A DNA stretch of 19,912 bases from Deinococcus sp. (GCF_018260555.1 NZ_JAGLBB010000048.1:6608-26519), one strand, 5' to 3'; numbered from the stretch's first letter, positions 9,438-17,255 are shown. Translations and numbers: made by a program. Notes: a model not told the origin generated them from the sequence alone.

Positions 9438-9443
9438 AGTGTA
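9438..9443 (-). promoter_or_regulatory. -10 element TACACT for the HgdB-like/CDP-alcohol operon
   Basis: TACACT is 7 nt before the ATG at 9430 and there is no Shine-Dalgarno sequence, so the first gene should be leaderless. The two downstream genes follow through overlap or short spacing. Confidence 0.6.
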
Positions 9444-9464
9444 CGCGCGCCGGGCGGGGTGCGT

Positions 9465-9491
9465 GGCCGGGCCACCTCGTCCGGCCCGGCC
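9465..9491 (-). terminator. Terminator-like hairpin after the YqhA-family gene
   Basis: Perfect 9-bp stem GGCCGGGCC (9465-9473) / GGCCCGGCC (9483-9491) with a 9-nt loop, 8 nt past the stop at 9500. It separates this gene from the operon promoter downstream. No U tract. Confidence 0.6.
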
Positions 9492-9499
9492 CGCGTGCG

Positions 9500-10219
9500 T
9501 CACTCGCTGCCCTTGCCGCTCTCCACCCGGCTGGGCAGCTCGGTCCCGGACTGCTTGGCCCCGGACAGCTTAGCCAGGGTGGCCTGCTCGGCCAGTTCCA
9601 CGTCGTGGTCGTCGATGCGGCGCTGCTCGTTGTCGTGCTCGAACAGTTCCTGGCGGGCGCGCAGCTTGGCCTGAGGCTGCTGAAGGTCGCCGCCGCTGCC
9701 CCGGTGCACCCGCTGGAAGAACACCAGCGCGCCCCCCGCCAGGGCCAGCGACCCCGCGAAGTACAGGGTGTCCAGCGGTTTCTCCCAGCGCACAAAGTGC
9801 TCCAGGAAGGTGACGCCCAGAATCACGATGATCACCGACACGACCTTCTGCTCCAGGTCCGCGAGGCTTTCCACGCCCAGCGCCGAGGTCAGGTTCAGGG
9901 GCGTGATGAACAGCGAGTACAGGCCCACGCCGATCAGGTAGAACACCACAGCCTTGAGCATGGTGCTGACGATCTCCAGGAATTCCACGGCGACGGTGCC
10001 CTGCTGACTGGCGACGCCCTGCGTGATCGTGTCGTGCCACGAGCCATAGATGGTGTGCAGCGCCAGCAGCGTCCCCTGAAGGAACAGACTGAACGACACC
10101 AGCAGCACGGCGACCACCGCGATGAGTACCACGAAGCGCGTGCGGCCGATCACCTCGCTGAACCACTCGCGTCTGGACGGCTCGGCCCGGGAGCCTGAAG
10201 GGGAGGGGGAAGGAGTCAC
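9500..10219 (-). CDS. YqhA/UPF0114 family membrane protein
   Basis: 239 aa from the GTG at 10219. Four predicted helices lie at about 29-52, 80-105, 127-145 and 153-168. The family-like blocks are GRTRFVVLIAVVAVLLVSFSLF, VEFLEIVSTMLKAVVFYLIGVGLYSLFI and VVSVIIVILGVTFLEHFVRWE. Function is not established for the family. After the last helix there is an extra, mostly polar and charged tail of about 70 residues (Q/E/D-rich), longer than usual UPF0114 proteins, probably cytoplasmic. The start is set by the end of the similar region; the hexamer GATCAT 6 nt before the GTG is a poor -10. It diverges from the APH-like gene over a 90-bp gap. Confidence 0.82.
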   Translation of the reverse strand: MTPSPSPSGSRAEPSRREWFSEVIGRTRFVVLIAVVAVLLVSFSLFLQGTLLALHTIYGSWHDTITQGVASQQGTVAVEFLEIVSTMLKAVVFYLIGVGLYSLFITPLNLTSALGVESLADLEQKVVSVIIVILGVTFLEHFVRWEKPLDTLYFAGSLALAGGALVFFQRVHRGSGGDLQQPQAKLRARQELFEHDNEQRRIDDHDVELAEQATLAKLSGAKQSGTELPSRVESGKGSE

Positions 10220-10225
10220 GCCTTC

Positions 10226-10231
10226 ATGATC
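10226..10231 (-). promoter_or_regulatory. Possible weak -10 (GATCAT) for the YqhA-family gene
   Basis: GATCAT lies 6 nt before the GTG at 10219, in the position used by the other leaderless genes, but it lacks the first T of TANNNT. Four of six positions match TATAAT. Confidence 0.35.
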
Positions 10232-10296
10232 GCCCCGGGGGGGTGGGGAGCGGGCGCGGGGGAACTTCACACTTGCCTGAAGGTCCGCGCCGCTGC

Positions 10297-10302
10297 CAGA
10301 CT
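10297..10302 (+). promoter_or_regulatory. Possible -10 (CAGACT) for the APH-like gene
   Basis: CAGACT is 7 nt before the GTG at 10310. It differs from the TAGACT seen at four other genes only in its first base. Confidence 0.45.
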
Positions 10303-10309
10303 GCCCGGC

Positions 10310-11092
10310 GTGACCGACCCCCCCGACCGCCCCACCCTGCCCGACGCCCTGAAACGCGTGCTGCCCGCCGCCCGCTGGGAGCGCGTGTCCGGCGGCCAGA
10401 GCGGCGCGCAGGTGTGGAAATCCACGCGCTTCGTGGTCAAGGTGCAGGCCCGCTCGCCCCACGCGGTCAGCCTGCAACAGGAGCGCGAGCGCCTGCGCTG
10501 GCTGCACGGACGCCTTCCCGCGCCGCAGGTCGTGGCCTTCGAGGTCGAGGACGGTCGGGAGTTCCTGGCCATGACCCGCGTACCCGGCATTCCCATGAGC
10601 CACCCGGACGCGCTGCTGCACCCGGAGCGGACCGTGACCCTGCTGGCCCGCGCACTGCGGGAACTGCACGCCCTGCCTATCCGGGACTGCCCGTTCCGGC
10701 AGACGCTGGACGTGACCCTGCCCCTGGCCCGCGAGCGCGTGCAGGCCGGACGGATCGACGAGACCGACTTCGACGGGGACCGCGCCGGGCGCAGCGCCGT
10801 CAGCGTGTTCAACGAACTGGCCCGCACCCGCCCCGCCCAGGAGGACCTGGTAGTGGCCCACGGGGACGCCACCCTGGACAACCTCATCCTGAACGGGGAG
10901 TTCGTGGAGGCCCTGATCGACGTGGGCCGCCTCGGTATTGCCGACCGTCACGCCGACCTGGCGCTGGCGCACCGCAGTGTGCGCAGCGAACTGGGCGAAC
11001 GCTACGCCACCCAGTTCCTTGACCTGTACGGCCGCGCCCTGGTGGACGACACGAAACTCGCGTACTACCGCCTGCACGACGAACTGTTCTGA
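10310..11092 (+). CDS. APH(3')-like aminoglycoside O-phosphotransferase family protein
   Basis: 260 aa, close to the length of APH(3') enzymes, which phosphorylate the 3'-hydroxyl of kanamycin-type aminoglycosides with ATP. The Brenner motif VVAHGDATLDN (H184, catalytic D186, N191), the metal-binding IDVGRLGIADRHADLALA (D204) and the C-terminal YYRLHDELF all follow the APH(3') pattern; the likely ATP lysine is in FVVKV (K44). The GTG start replaces a longer in-frame ATG at 10226, which would add 28 residues unlike the fold and ignore the CAGACT hexamer. There is no mobile element or resistance cluster nearby, and base composition matches the neighbours, so it looks native. Whether it confers resistance cannot be told; another kinase substrate is possible. 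Confidence 0.85.
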   Translation: MTDPPDRPTLPDALKRVLPAARWERVSGGQSGAQVWKSTRFVVKVQARSPHAVSLQQERERLRWLHGRLPAPQVVAFEVEDGREFLAMTRVPGIPMSHPDALLHPERTVTLLARALRELHALPIRDCPFRQTLDVTLPLARERVQAGRIDETDFDGDRAGRSAVSVFNELARTRPAQEDLVVAHGDATLDNLILNGEFVEALIDVGRLGIADRHADLALAHRSVRSELGERYATQFLDLYGRALVDDTKLAYYRLHDELF

Positions 11093-11093
11093 T

Positions 11094-11121
11094 ACAGAGG
11101 GGGTGAGACAGAGGTGGTGAG
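11094..11121. repeat. Two 14-bp tandem copies just after the APH-like stop
   Basis: ACAGAGGGGGTGAG (11094-11107) and ACAGAGGTGGTGAG (11108-11121) differ at one base. They begin one base after the TGA. Confidence 0.8.
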
Positions 11122-11161
11122 ACGGACCCCGGTGCACTGGTGGGCAACACCCGTTCCATCT

Positions 11162-11217
11162 GGGCAGACCTGGAGGGCTGCGCCGCAGGGCGAATAGAGG
11201 CAGGGCGGGTTCCAGGC
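11162..11217. repeat. Dispersed roughly 56-bp repeat, copy B
   Basis: Gapless counterpart of 3998-4053 (43 of 56 identical). The GTTCC at its end (11209-11213) again pairs with a following GGAAC (11225-11229), but the spacer is 11 nt instead of 21. It lies about 90 bp upstream of the MMPL start, in the same orientation relative to the gene as copy A. Confidence 0.6.
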
Positions 11218-11226
11218 TGGCTACGG

Positions 11227-11247
11227 AACAGACGGACTCCGTCTGTT
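11227..11247. repeat. Perfect palindrome with ACGGANTCCGT core
   Basis: Ten-base arms AACAGACGGA (11227-11236) and TCCGTCTGTT (11238-11247) around one central C. The core ACGGACTCCGT is shared, with T or C in the centre, with 13638-13648 and partly with 19823-19832. It could be an operator, or a hairpin end signal for the upstream APH-like gene; there is no U tract, only GTTCTT. Confidence 0.75.
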
Positions 11248-11270
11248 GTTCTTACTCGTGTTCTTACTCG
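11247..11270. repeat. Two perfect 12-bp tandem copies upstream of MMPL
   Basis: TGTTCTTACTCG occurs at 11247-11258 and 11259-11270, starting on the last base of the palindrome. It is about 36 bp before the MMPL ATG, where a -35 or activator site would lie. Confidence 0.85.
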
Positions 11271-11292
11271 CATCCTTTCGGGCCGCGCATGA

Positions 11293-11298
11293 TCTACT
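11293..11298 (+). promoter_or_regulatory. Possible -10 (TCTACT) for the MMPL gene
   Basis: TCTACT lies 7 nt before the ATG at 11306, the position used by the other leaderless genes. Four of six bases match TATAAT. No Shine-Dalgarno sequence is seen. Confidence 0.4.
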
Positions 11299-11305
11299 CG
11301 GTTTC

Positions 11306-13558
11306 ATGCGCACCCTCGGCCGACTCGTCTCCCACCACCCCTGGGCCGTGCTGATCGTGTGGCTGCTGGCCGCCGCGCTCAGCATTCCCTTCGCCGCGCG
11401 CGCGCCCGCCGCCCTGAACGCCGACCCGGCTGGTGGCCTCACGCAGTCCGAAGCGACCCGCGTGACCGATCTGCTGCGCGACCGCTTCGGCGAACGCGAC
11501 ACCAACACAGTTGTGATCGTCACCCGCAGCAGCCCGCCGCTGGGCACCCCGCAGGGCGACGCCGCCTACCAGGCGTTCTTAAGCGGCCTGGAGAAGGTGC
11601 CGGGTGTCACGCGCGTCACGCCCCCGCAAGGCAGCGGCCCGTACCGCACCCGCGCCGAGGACGGCACCCTGGCCCTGACCCTCGCCCAGATTCCCCTGCT
11701 GGACGGCGCCAGCGACACCCTGAAGCTGGTGCGCGCCTACACTGCGCGCGCCCAGACGCCCGCCCTGAGCATCCGCGTGACCGGCGGGCAGGCCATCGCG
11801 GACGACTTCACGCACTTCGCCGAGAGCGACACCAAACGCAGTGAATTCACCGCGCTGCCCCTGATCGCGCTGCTGCTGCTGGTCGTGTTTGGCGCCCTCG
11901 TCGCGACCGGCCTGCCGCTGATCGTGGGCATGCTTAGCATCAGTGTCGCCATGGCCGCCCTGTACGGCCTGACGCACCTGATGCCCGTCAGCACCTTCGC
12001 GCAGAGCGTGATCACCATGCTGGGCCTCGGGGCCGGGATCGACTACGCCCTGCTGACCGTCAACCGCTTCCGCGAGGAACTGAAACGCACCCCGGACGCA
12101 CGCCTGGCCGCCGACCGCACCGTGCAGACGGCCGGGCGCAGCGTCGCCTTCAGCGGCCTGACCGTCGCCATCGCCATGGCCGGCCTGATCCTGCCGCCCA
12201 TCGCCTTCGTCCGGTCGATCGGCATCGGCGGGGTGCTGGCGGTCCTGCTGACCGTGCTGGCCAGCCTGACCGCGCTGCCCGCCCTGCTGGCCCTGCTGGG
12301 CGAGCGCGTGAACAGCCCCCGCCTTGTCAGGTTCACCTGGGCGCAGAGCGGCGCCGCCTCGACCGGCTGGACGGCGTTCGCGCGCCGCGTGACCGCCCGC
12401 CCCTGGCTGGCCGTGACTGCCAGTACCGCGCTGCTGCTGCTGCTGGCCTCTCCGGTCCTGACGCTGCGCACCGGGTACGCGGGCGCGTGGGGCCTCACGC
12501 CCGGCGTGGAAAGCCGCGACGCCCTGCAGGACGTACGCGACCTGGGGACCGGGGGGCTGCTCAGCCAGTTCGAGGTCATCCTGGACCCCGGCCACCGCTA
12601 CGGTCCCGCCGACCGCGCCCGGTTCCAGCAGACCGTCACGGACCTGCGCGCCCTGCCCGGCGTGCGCGGCGTGCTCAGCCCCTTCGTGACGCCCGCCGAC
12701 CTGGCCGGCAGCGTGGGCGGGGGCAGCGGTGCCGGGAGCGCCGGCGGTGGGGGCAGCGCCGGGCAGCTGGCCGCGCTGAGCGCCCTGACCTCCCGCTCGT
12801 TCAGCGCCGACCGCACCCTGCTGCGCGTCACGGTCATCCCGGAAGACACCCTGCGCGCCGCCGACATTCCCGCCTTCGAAACGCAGCTGCGCCGCACCCT
12901 GAACGCCAGCGGGTACTCGTACCTGCTGGGCGGCGCTCCCATCGGCGGACAGGAATTCAGCCGCGCCATCACGAACTCGCTGCCCACCATCATCCTGGCC
13001 GTGTTCGCCGGCACGTTCCTGCTGCTGATGATCGCGTTTCGCAGTCTGCTGATCCCCCTGAAAAGCATCCTCATGAACGCCCTGACCGTCGGCGCGGCCA
13101 CCGGCATCGTCACGCTGATCGTGCAGCACGGCATCCTGGCCGCGCCGCTCGGCATTCCCGCCGACGTGGGCGTTCTGGATTCCAGCCTGCCGGTTCTGCT
13201 GTTCGCCGTCATGTTCGGCCTGAGCATGGACTACGAGATCTTCCTGCTCTCCCGCGTGCAGGAGGAGTACCTGCGCAGCGGCGACAACGACGAGGCCATC
13301 GTGCTGGCCGTCGGGCACACCGCGCGCATCATCACCTCGGCCGCGATCATCATGTTCATCGTCTTCAGCGCCTTCATCTTCGGGCGGGTCGTCGCCAGCA
13401 AGAGCATCGGCCTGGGTCTGGCCGTCGCCGTCGCCCTGGACGCCACGTTGGTGCGCCTGATTCTGGTGCCCGCCTTCCTGAAACTCGCCGGGAAGTGGAA
13501 CTGGTGGCTGCCCGCCTGGCTCGACCGGCGACTGCCGCACATCCGCCTGGAACACTGA
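11306..13558 (+). CDS. MMPL/RND-family membrane transporter
   Basis: About 750 aa from the ATG at 11306. Proton-driven exporters of this family move lipids, lipid-linked molecules or drugs across the cytoplasmic membrane. The protein has the duplicated layout: one helix, a soluble domain, a helix bundle with the GAGIDYALL proton-relay motif (D246, Y247), a second soluble domain, then a second bundle with GLSMDYEIFLLSR (D642, Y643). The second soluble domain contains a Gly/Ser-rich insert (about 470-490) that looks like a flexible linker. A TTG at 11246 could add 20 residues but overlaps the tandem repeat, so the ATG is preferred. It is monocistronic, ended by a strong hairpin. The substrate is unknown; the DedA gene beyond is convergent, so not co-transcribed. 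Confidence 0.92.
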   Translation: MRTLGRLVSHHPWAVLIVWLLAAALSIPFAARAPAALNADPAGGLTQSEATRVTDLLRDRFGERDTNTVVIVTRSSPPLGTPQGDAAYQAFLSGLEKVPGVTRVTPPQGSGPYRTRAEDGTLALTLAQIPLLDGASDTLKLVRAYTARAQTPALSIRVTGGQAIADDFTHFAESDTKRSEFTALPLIALLLLVVFGALVATGLPLIVGMLSISVAMAALYGLTHLMPVSTFAQSVITMLGLGAGIDYALLTVNRFREELKRTPDARLAADRTVQTAGRSVAFSGLTVAIAMAGLILPPIAFVRSIGIGGVLAVLLTVLASLTALPALLALLGERVNSPRLVRFTWAQSGAASTGWTAFARRVTARPWLAVTASTALLLLLASPVLTLRTGYAGAWGLTPGVESRDALQDVRDLGTGGLLSQFEVILDPGHRYGPADRARFQQTVTDLRALPGVRGVLSPFVTPADLAGSVGGGSGAGSAGGGGSAGQLAALSALTSRSFSADRTLLRVTVIPEDTLRAADIPAFETQLRRTLNASGYSYLLGGAPIGGQEFSRAITNSLPTIILAVFAGTFLLLMIAFRSLLIPLKSILMNALTVGAATGIVTLIVQHGILAAPLGIPADVGVLDSSLPVLLFAVMFGLSMDYEIFLLSRVQEEYLRSGDNDEAIVLAVGHTARIITSAAIIMFIVFSAFIFGRVVASKSIGLGLAVAVALDATLVRLILVPAFLKLAGKWNWWLPAWLDRRLPHIRLEH

Positions 13559-13599
13559 ACCAGGCATGGGACAGGGGGAACTGGGAACAGCAACAGAGC

Positions 13600-13630
13600 G
13601 AGGGGCGACTGCATGTGCAGGTCGCCCCTC
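13600..13630 (+). terminator. Strong terminator after MMPL
   Basis: A long hairpin pairs GAGGGGCGAC (13600-13609) with GTCGCCCCTC (13621-13630) and continues inward as CTGCA/TGCAG with one shared or bulged base and a 2-nt tip. It is followed by a pyrimidine stretch (CTCTCCTA) rather than a pure U run. It can also act on DedA transcripts from the other side. Confidence 0.8.
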
Positions 13631-13637
13631 CTCTCCT

Positions 13638-13648
13638 ACGGATTCCGT
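13638..13648. repeat. ACGGATTCCGT palindrome between convergent genes
   Basis: Same core as the palindrome at 11227-11247, followed here by CTGTTTCTTT. It lies 7 nt after the MMPL terminator. TCTGTT on its right side is also shared with the first copy. Confidence 0.7.
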
Positions 13649-13747
13649 CTGTTTCTTTGATCACTCGGGAGGTCGCCAAGTTACCAACTGCACGCCCGGA
13701 ACCCACTGTGCTCCCATTCAATCCGAATGTGTATCAGCACTCGCCGC

Positions 13748-14356
13748 TTACGGCTGGGCCTGTTCGCGCTTGCGGCGAATGAACCACGCGACCGCCGCGA
13801 CCGCCAGCACGCCCAGGATGATGCGGCTGGCGGGGGCCACATACTGCTCGACCCGGTCGTAGTGCTCGCCCAGCAGGTAGCCCGCCCCGGCCAGCAGGGC
13901 CGCCCACAGGCCCGACCCGATGGCACTGAACAGCAGAAACTTGGGCATGGGCATCTCGCTCATGCCAGCTGGGAGGCTCAGCAGGCTGCGGATGCCGGGC
14001 ACCATCCGCCCGAACAGCACCGCCCTGGACCCGTGCCGGTCGAACCAGTCGTCGGCTTTCTTGATGTCCCTGCCGCTCAGGGTCAGCCACTTGCCGTGCC
14101 GATCCGCCCAGGCGACCAGCCGGTCCTCACCGAACGCGCGCCCCACGTAGTACAGCGGCAGGGTGCCGATCACGCTGCCCAGGGTGCCCATCAGGATCAC
14201 CATGATCAGGTTCAGGTCGCCGCGGGACGCCGCGAAGCCCGCCGACGGCATGATCAGCTCGCTGGGAATGGGTGGGAACACGTTTTCCAGCACCATCAGC
14301 AGCAGGATGCCCACGTACCCCATGCTGTCCATCAGTCCCTGTACCCACTCGGCCAT
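13748..14356 (-). CDS. DedA-family (SNARE-associated/VTT domain) membrane protein
   Basis: 202 aa. Members of this family move undecaprenyl phosphate or phospholipids across the inner membrane and support envelope homeostasis. Hallmarks present: the re-entrant-loop motif ENVFPPIPSE (from about residue 24), GSVIGTLPLYYVGRAFG, and FGRMVPGIRSLLSLPAG, with the essential acidic and arginine residues. Helices lie in the N-terminal third, the middle and the C-terminal 60 residues, ending in a basic RRKREQ tail. The ATG at 14356 is chosen over a GTG three codons earlier because TAGTGT lies 7 nt upstream. It diverges from the HAD gene. Confidence 0.92.
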   Translation of the reverse strand: MAEWVQGLMDSMGYVGILLLMVLENVFPPIPSELIMPSAGFAASRGDLNLIMVILMGTLGSVIGTLPLYYVGRAFGEDRLVAWADRHGKWLTLSGRDIKKADDWFDRHGSRAVLFGRMVPGIRSLLSLPAGMSEMPMPKFLLFSAIGSGLWAALLAGAGYLLGEHYDRVEQYVAPASRIILGVLAVAAVAWFIRRKREQAQP

Positions 14357-14363
14357 GCTGCCC

Positions 14364-14369
14364 ACACTA
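14364..14369 (-). promoter_or_regulatory. -10 element TAGTGT for the DedA gene (leaderless)
   Basis: TAGTGT, 7 nt before the ATG at 14356, with no ribosome-binding site between. Confidence 0.6.
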
Positions 14370-14447
14370 GCGGGCCGGAGCCGGGACGCGCCTCCTCCTA
14401 AAGTTCGTCATAACCTGAAGGGGGATGGGCGGCGGCCGGGGCGGCCC

Positions 14448-14453
14448 TAGACT
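14448..14453 (+). promoter_or_regulatory. -10 element TAGACT for the HAD gene (leaderless)
   Basis: TAGACT, 6 nt before the ATG at 14460. It forms a divergent promoter pair with the DedA gene across about 100 bp. Confidence 0.65.
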
Positions 14454-14459
14454 GGGCGC

Positions 14460-15125
14460 ATGTCTTTTCCTCCGATTCAGGCCGTGATCTTCGATTTTGA
14501 CGGCACCATCCTGGACACCGAAACGCACGAATTCCGCCGCTGGCAGGCGCTGTACCGCCAGCACGACCGGGAATTGCCGCTCTCGGAATGGCAGCGCGGC
14601 ATCGGTACGTGGGACGCCTTTGACCCCTGGGCCGGGCTGCCCGAAACGGTGCAGCGCGACCGCGAAGCCACGCAGGCGACCCTGCGCGACGCCATTCACG
14701 CCGACATTCAGGCGGCCGACCTGCGCCCCGGCGTACGCGACGTGCTGAGGGCCGTGCGGCCCGCCGGACTGCGCCTGGCCCTGGCGACCAGCAGCGACCG
14801 CGCCTGGGTGACCCGCTGGCTGGGCGAACACGACCTGCTGGACGCCTTCGAGACGCTTGCCACGCGCGACGACGTGGCCCGCGTGAAACCCGACCCGGAA
14901 CTGTACCTGCTCGCCGCCCGGCAACTGGGTCTGCACCCCTCGGCGTGCGTGGCGGTCGAGGACAGCCTGAACGGCGCGACCGCCGCCGTGGCCGCCGGCA
15001 TGCGCGTGGTGGTCGTACCCAACGAGGTGACAGCCACCCAGCCCTTCCCGCCCACCTGGGCTAGACTGGACGGCTATACCGGCGGCCTGGACGCCCTGCT
15101 GGCCGCCGCGCAGACCAGCCGGTAA
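14460..15125 (+). CDS. HAD-superfamily phosphatase/beta-phosphoglucomutase-like
   Basis: 221 aa with all four HAD motifs: FDFDGTI (nucleophile D12, general acid D14), LATSSD (motif II), the lysine in ARVKPDPELY (motif III) and AVEDSLNG (motif IV). The helical cap between motifs I and II puts it in subfamily I with beta-phosphoglucomutases and small sugar-phosphate or phosphoglycolate phosphatases; motif I DFDGTILDTE followed by a GLPE.V cap suits a YcsE/GS1-like enzyme. The substrate is unknown. Start supported by TAGACT 6 nt upstream. Its end is followed by an 18-bp duplication and a terminator shared with the convergent SDR gene. Confidence 0.9.
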   Translation: MSFPPIQAVIFDFDGTILDTETHEFRRWQALYRQHDRELPLSEWQRGIGTWDAFDPWAGLPETVQRDREATQATLRDAIHADIQAADLRPGVRDVLRAVRPAGLRLALATSSDRAWVTRWLGEHDLLDAFETLATRDDVARVKPDPELYLLAARQLGLHPSACVAVEDSLNGATAAVAAGMRVVVVPNEVTATQPFPPTWARLDGYTGGLDALLAAAQTSR

Positions 15126-15133
15126 GCGGGCAC

Positions 15134-15169
15134 AGCGACGAGAAAGGGGAGAGCGACGAGAAAGGGGAG
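15134..15169. repeat. Two perfect 18-bp tandem copies after the HAD gene
   Basis: AGCGACGAGAAAGGGGAG at 15134-15151 and 15152-15169. The second copy supplies the left arm of the terminator hairpin, and the first copy offers a shorter alternative arm. Confidence 0.9.
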
Positions 15170-15204
15170 AGCAGGGGCCGTCTCTGGCGCGCTGCTCTCC
15201 CCTT
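15162..15204. terminator. Bidirectional terminator between convergent HAD and SDR genes
   Basis: AAGGGGAGAGCA (15162-15173) is fully complementary to TGCTCTCCCCTT (15193-15204), a 12-bp stem with a loop of about 19 nt, 36 nt after the HAD stop and 20 nt after the SDR stop on the other strand. Confidence 0.75.
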
Positions 15205-15224
15205 GCCGTGGCTCACTGTCCGGC

Positions 15225-15902
15225 TTACACGTCCGGGTAGACCTTGATTTCCGTGATGTGTGCCCGGTCGGGGCGGCTGAGGGTGTGCGCCACGCTCTTG
15301 GCGAGGCCACGCGGGTCGATCATGGATTCCCAGCTGAGGCCCGCTTCGCGGTTGCTGGGCGTGTCGATGGCGCCCATGGGGTACAGCACGCAGCCGCGCA
15401 CGCCCCGGCCCTTGAGTTCGTCGTGCAGGCTCAGAATGTACGCGGCGACGGCGGCCTTGCTGGCCGTGTACAGCGCGGCCTTGGGGCCGCTGAGGCGCGC
15501 GGCCTGCCCGGCGCTGACGCCCATCACGATGCCGTCTTTCTGCTTGACCATGTGCGGCAGGACGCCCTGCACGGCGTGAAAGAGGCTGGTCATGTTCGTG
15601 TCGAACAGGTAGCGCAGGTCGTCGGGCGTGGCTTTTTGCGCTTCCTGCGTGCTGAACGCGCCGACCGTGTGAATCAGCGTGTCCACCTTCACCTTGCGCA
15701 GCCGCTCGATGCTGGACGGATCGGTCAGGTCCAGGTCGAGGACCTCGGTGGCGGGAAACCGGTCGGCGGCGCGTTCCAGGCTCTCGCCGCGCCCGACCAG
15801 GACCATCTGAGCGCCGGCGTCGTCGAGTTCCTGAGCAATGGCGGTCGCCAGTGCGCCGCCCGCTCCTGTAAGCATGATGGTGGAGGAGCTGAGGTTCGCC
15901 AT
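15225..15902 (-). CDS. SDR-family NAD(P)-dependent oxidoreductase
   Basis: 225 aa Rossmann-fold dehydrogenase. The cofactor loop is TGAGGALA (12-19). The catalytic set is N103, S130, Y145 and K149 (YTASK), with the usual NNAG-type motif replaced by HTVG near residue 80. The short C-terminal region suggests a compact classical SDR; the substrate is unknown. It lacks an obvious acidic residue after strand 2 and has VGRG at 36-39, so NADP preference is possible (inference). The ATG at 15902 is supported by TACCCT 6 nt upstream. It follows the M24 gene on the same strand but has its own promoter. Confidence 0.9.
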   Translation of the reverse strand: MANLSSSTIMLTGAGGALATAIAQELDDAGAQMVLVGRGESLERAADRFPATEVLDLDLTDPSSIERLRKVKVDTLIHTVGAFSTQEAQKATPDDLRYLFDTNMTSLFHAVQGVLPHMVKQKDGIVMGVSAGQAARLSGPKAALYTASKAAVAAYILSLHDELKGRGVRGCVLYPMGAIDTPSNREAGLSWESMIDPRGLAKSVAHTLSRPDRAHITEIKVYPDV

Positions 15903-15908
15903 GCCCCC

Positions 15909-15914
15909 AGGGTA
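15909..15914 (-). promoter_or_regulatory. -10 element TACCCT for the SDR gene (leaderless)
   Basis: TACCCT, 6 nt before the ATG at 15902. It fits TANNNT but is C-rich in the middle. Confidence 0.45.
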
Positions 15915-16006
15915 ACGGGTGATCGCGGCTCCCGGGTCACGCGGCCTTGGCGCGGGCCGGGTTGCTTAGCGGAAGGTCAAGGACCTCTCACTCCCCACGC
16001 GGCGTG

Positions 16007-17248
16007 TCAGCGGCGTGGGTCGCCGTACCCGGCCGCCCGCACCTGCGCCCAGTCGCCCTGCCCCAGGATGAACGGGGCGCGTTGCGTGGGCGTGGTCACG
16101 CGCGGCCCGGCATGCGGGTCCAGGTACACGTCGATCTCGCTGCGGATCCCGAAGCCCCGTGCGGCCGGGTACGTGCCCGGCTCGATGGTCACGGCCAGTC
16201 CGGGCGTCAGGGTGCGGGTGTCGTGCGTCTCGTAATCGTCGAGGTTCGCGCCCGCCCCGTGAATACGGACGCCCAGGTCGTGCCCCGTGCGGTGCAGGAA
16301 GAACGCTGCCCACTCTGGGCCCATGGCTTCGCGGGCGGCGCGGTCGGCCATCCAGCCCTGCAACGCTCCCCAGCCGCGCGCCGCGTAGCCGTCCTGAAGG
16401 GTGCGTAGCGCGGCGTCACGGGCGGCCGTCACGGCGTCCCAGGCGCCCAGGTACTCGGGCGTGGGCGTTCCGGCGTACCCGACCCAGGTCACGTCCGCAA
16501 AGGGCCGACCCGGTTCCTGCGCCCACAGGTCGATCAGGACGCACTCGCCTTCTTTCAGGGTGGCGTGGCGCTCCGGGCTGGGTTCGTAGTGGCTGTCGGC
16601 GGCGTTCACGCCGAAACTCACGTTCACGGGGTGCCCGGCGCTCATTCCGGCCGCCGCGATCTGCCGCATGATCACGGCCTGCGCGTCCAGTTCCGTGACC
16701 GGCTGCCCCCCCCGCAGGCGCTCGTGAATCAGGCGGAATGCGTCGTCCTTGGCGGTCATCAGCACGGCCACGGCCCGCTCGTGTGCGGCCAGATCATCGG
16801 CACTCCAGGCCAGGAACGACTGAAGCAGGTCCGCGCTGCTGTGAATCCCGGCGGCCCCGGCGGCCCGCACGCGCTCGACCGTCCCGGCGTCCACGCGGCT
16901 CACGTACGGGACCGCGCCGCCCGCGCTGTACTCCATGGCCAGCGTGCGGCCCTGCACGATCTCACGCAGCGCGGCGTCCAGCTGCCCGTGCGACCCGAAC
17001 GCGCGGCGCTCGGCGTTCCAGTGGCGGGTGATTTCAGCCCAGGTGCCGCCCTCAATGTGGTTGTGCAGCGCCACGGCCGCCCCGCTGCGCGGCACCCACA
17101 CAAAAAACCGCCGGGTCAGGAACGCCCCACTGGGGAGGTTCAGCACGGTGCGGGCATGCGGGTTCAGGCCCTGAAAGTCGTACACCAGCCAGCCGTCCAG
17201 GCTGGTCGCGGCGAGGGCGCGCTGCATGCGCGTGATCGGTGAGGTCAT
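16007..17248 (-). CDS. M24-family metallopeptidase (Xaa-Pro aminopeptidase/creatinase-like)
   Basis: 413 aa: an N-terminal creatinase-type domain (about 1-150) followed by a pita-bread catalytic domain. The five metal ligands are visible: D240 (LIDLWAQ), D252 (FADVTW), H323 (HRTGHDLG), E356 (TIEPGTY) and E371 (IRSEIDV). It should bind two Mn or Co ions and cleave peptides, probably Xaa-Pro bonds or a related substrate, in the cytosol; no signal peptide is seen. Length fits the Xaa-Pro peptidase group. The ATG at 17248 is set by TAGGCT 7 nt upstream. It is a single gene, with the SDR 104 bp downstream. Confidence 0.92.
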   Translation of the reverse strand: MTSPITRMQRALAATSLDGWLVYDFQGLNPHARTVLNLPSGAFLTRRFFVWVPRSGAAVALHNHIEGGTWAEITRHWNAERRAFGSHGQLDAALREIVQGRTLAMEYSAGGAVPYVSRVDAGTVERVRAAGAAGIHSSADLLQSFLAWSADDLAAHERAVAVLMTAKDDAFRLIHERLRGGQPVTELDAQAVIMRQIAAAGMSAGHPVNVSFGVNAADSHYEPSPERHATLKEGECVLIDLWAQEPGRPFADVTWVGYAGTPTPEYLGAWDAVTAARDAALRTLQDGYAARGWGALQGWMADRAAREAMGPEWAAFFLHRTGHDLGVRIHGAGANLDDYETHDTRTLTPGLAVTIEPGTYPAARGFGIRSEIDVYLDPHAGPRVTTPTQRAPFILGQGDWAQVRAAGYGDPRR

Positions 17249-17255
17249 GCCCCCC

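Noticed and set aside
11579..13567. 662-codon minus-strand open frame opposite MMPL
   Set aside because: Antisense of the transporter; strongly Gln/Gly/Ala/Asp-biased, as expected from reversed codons.
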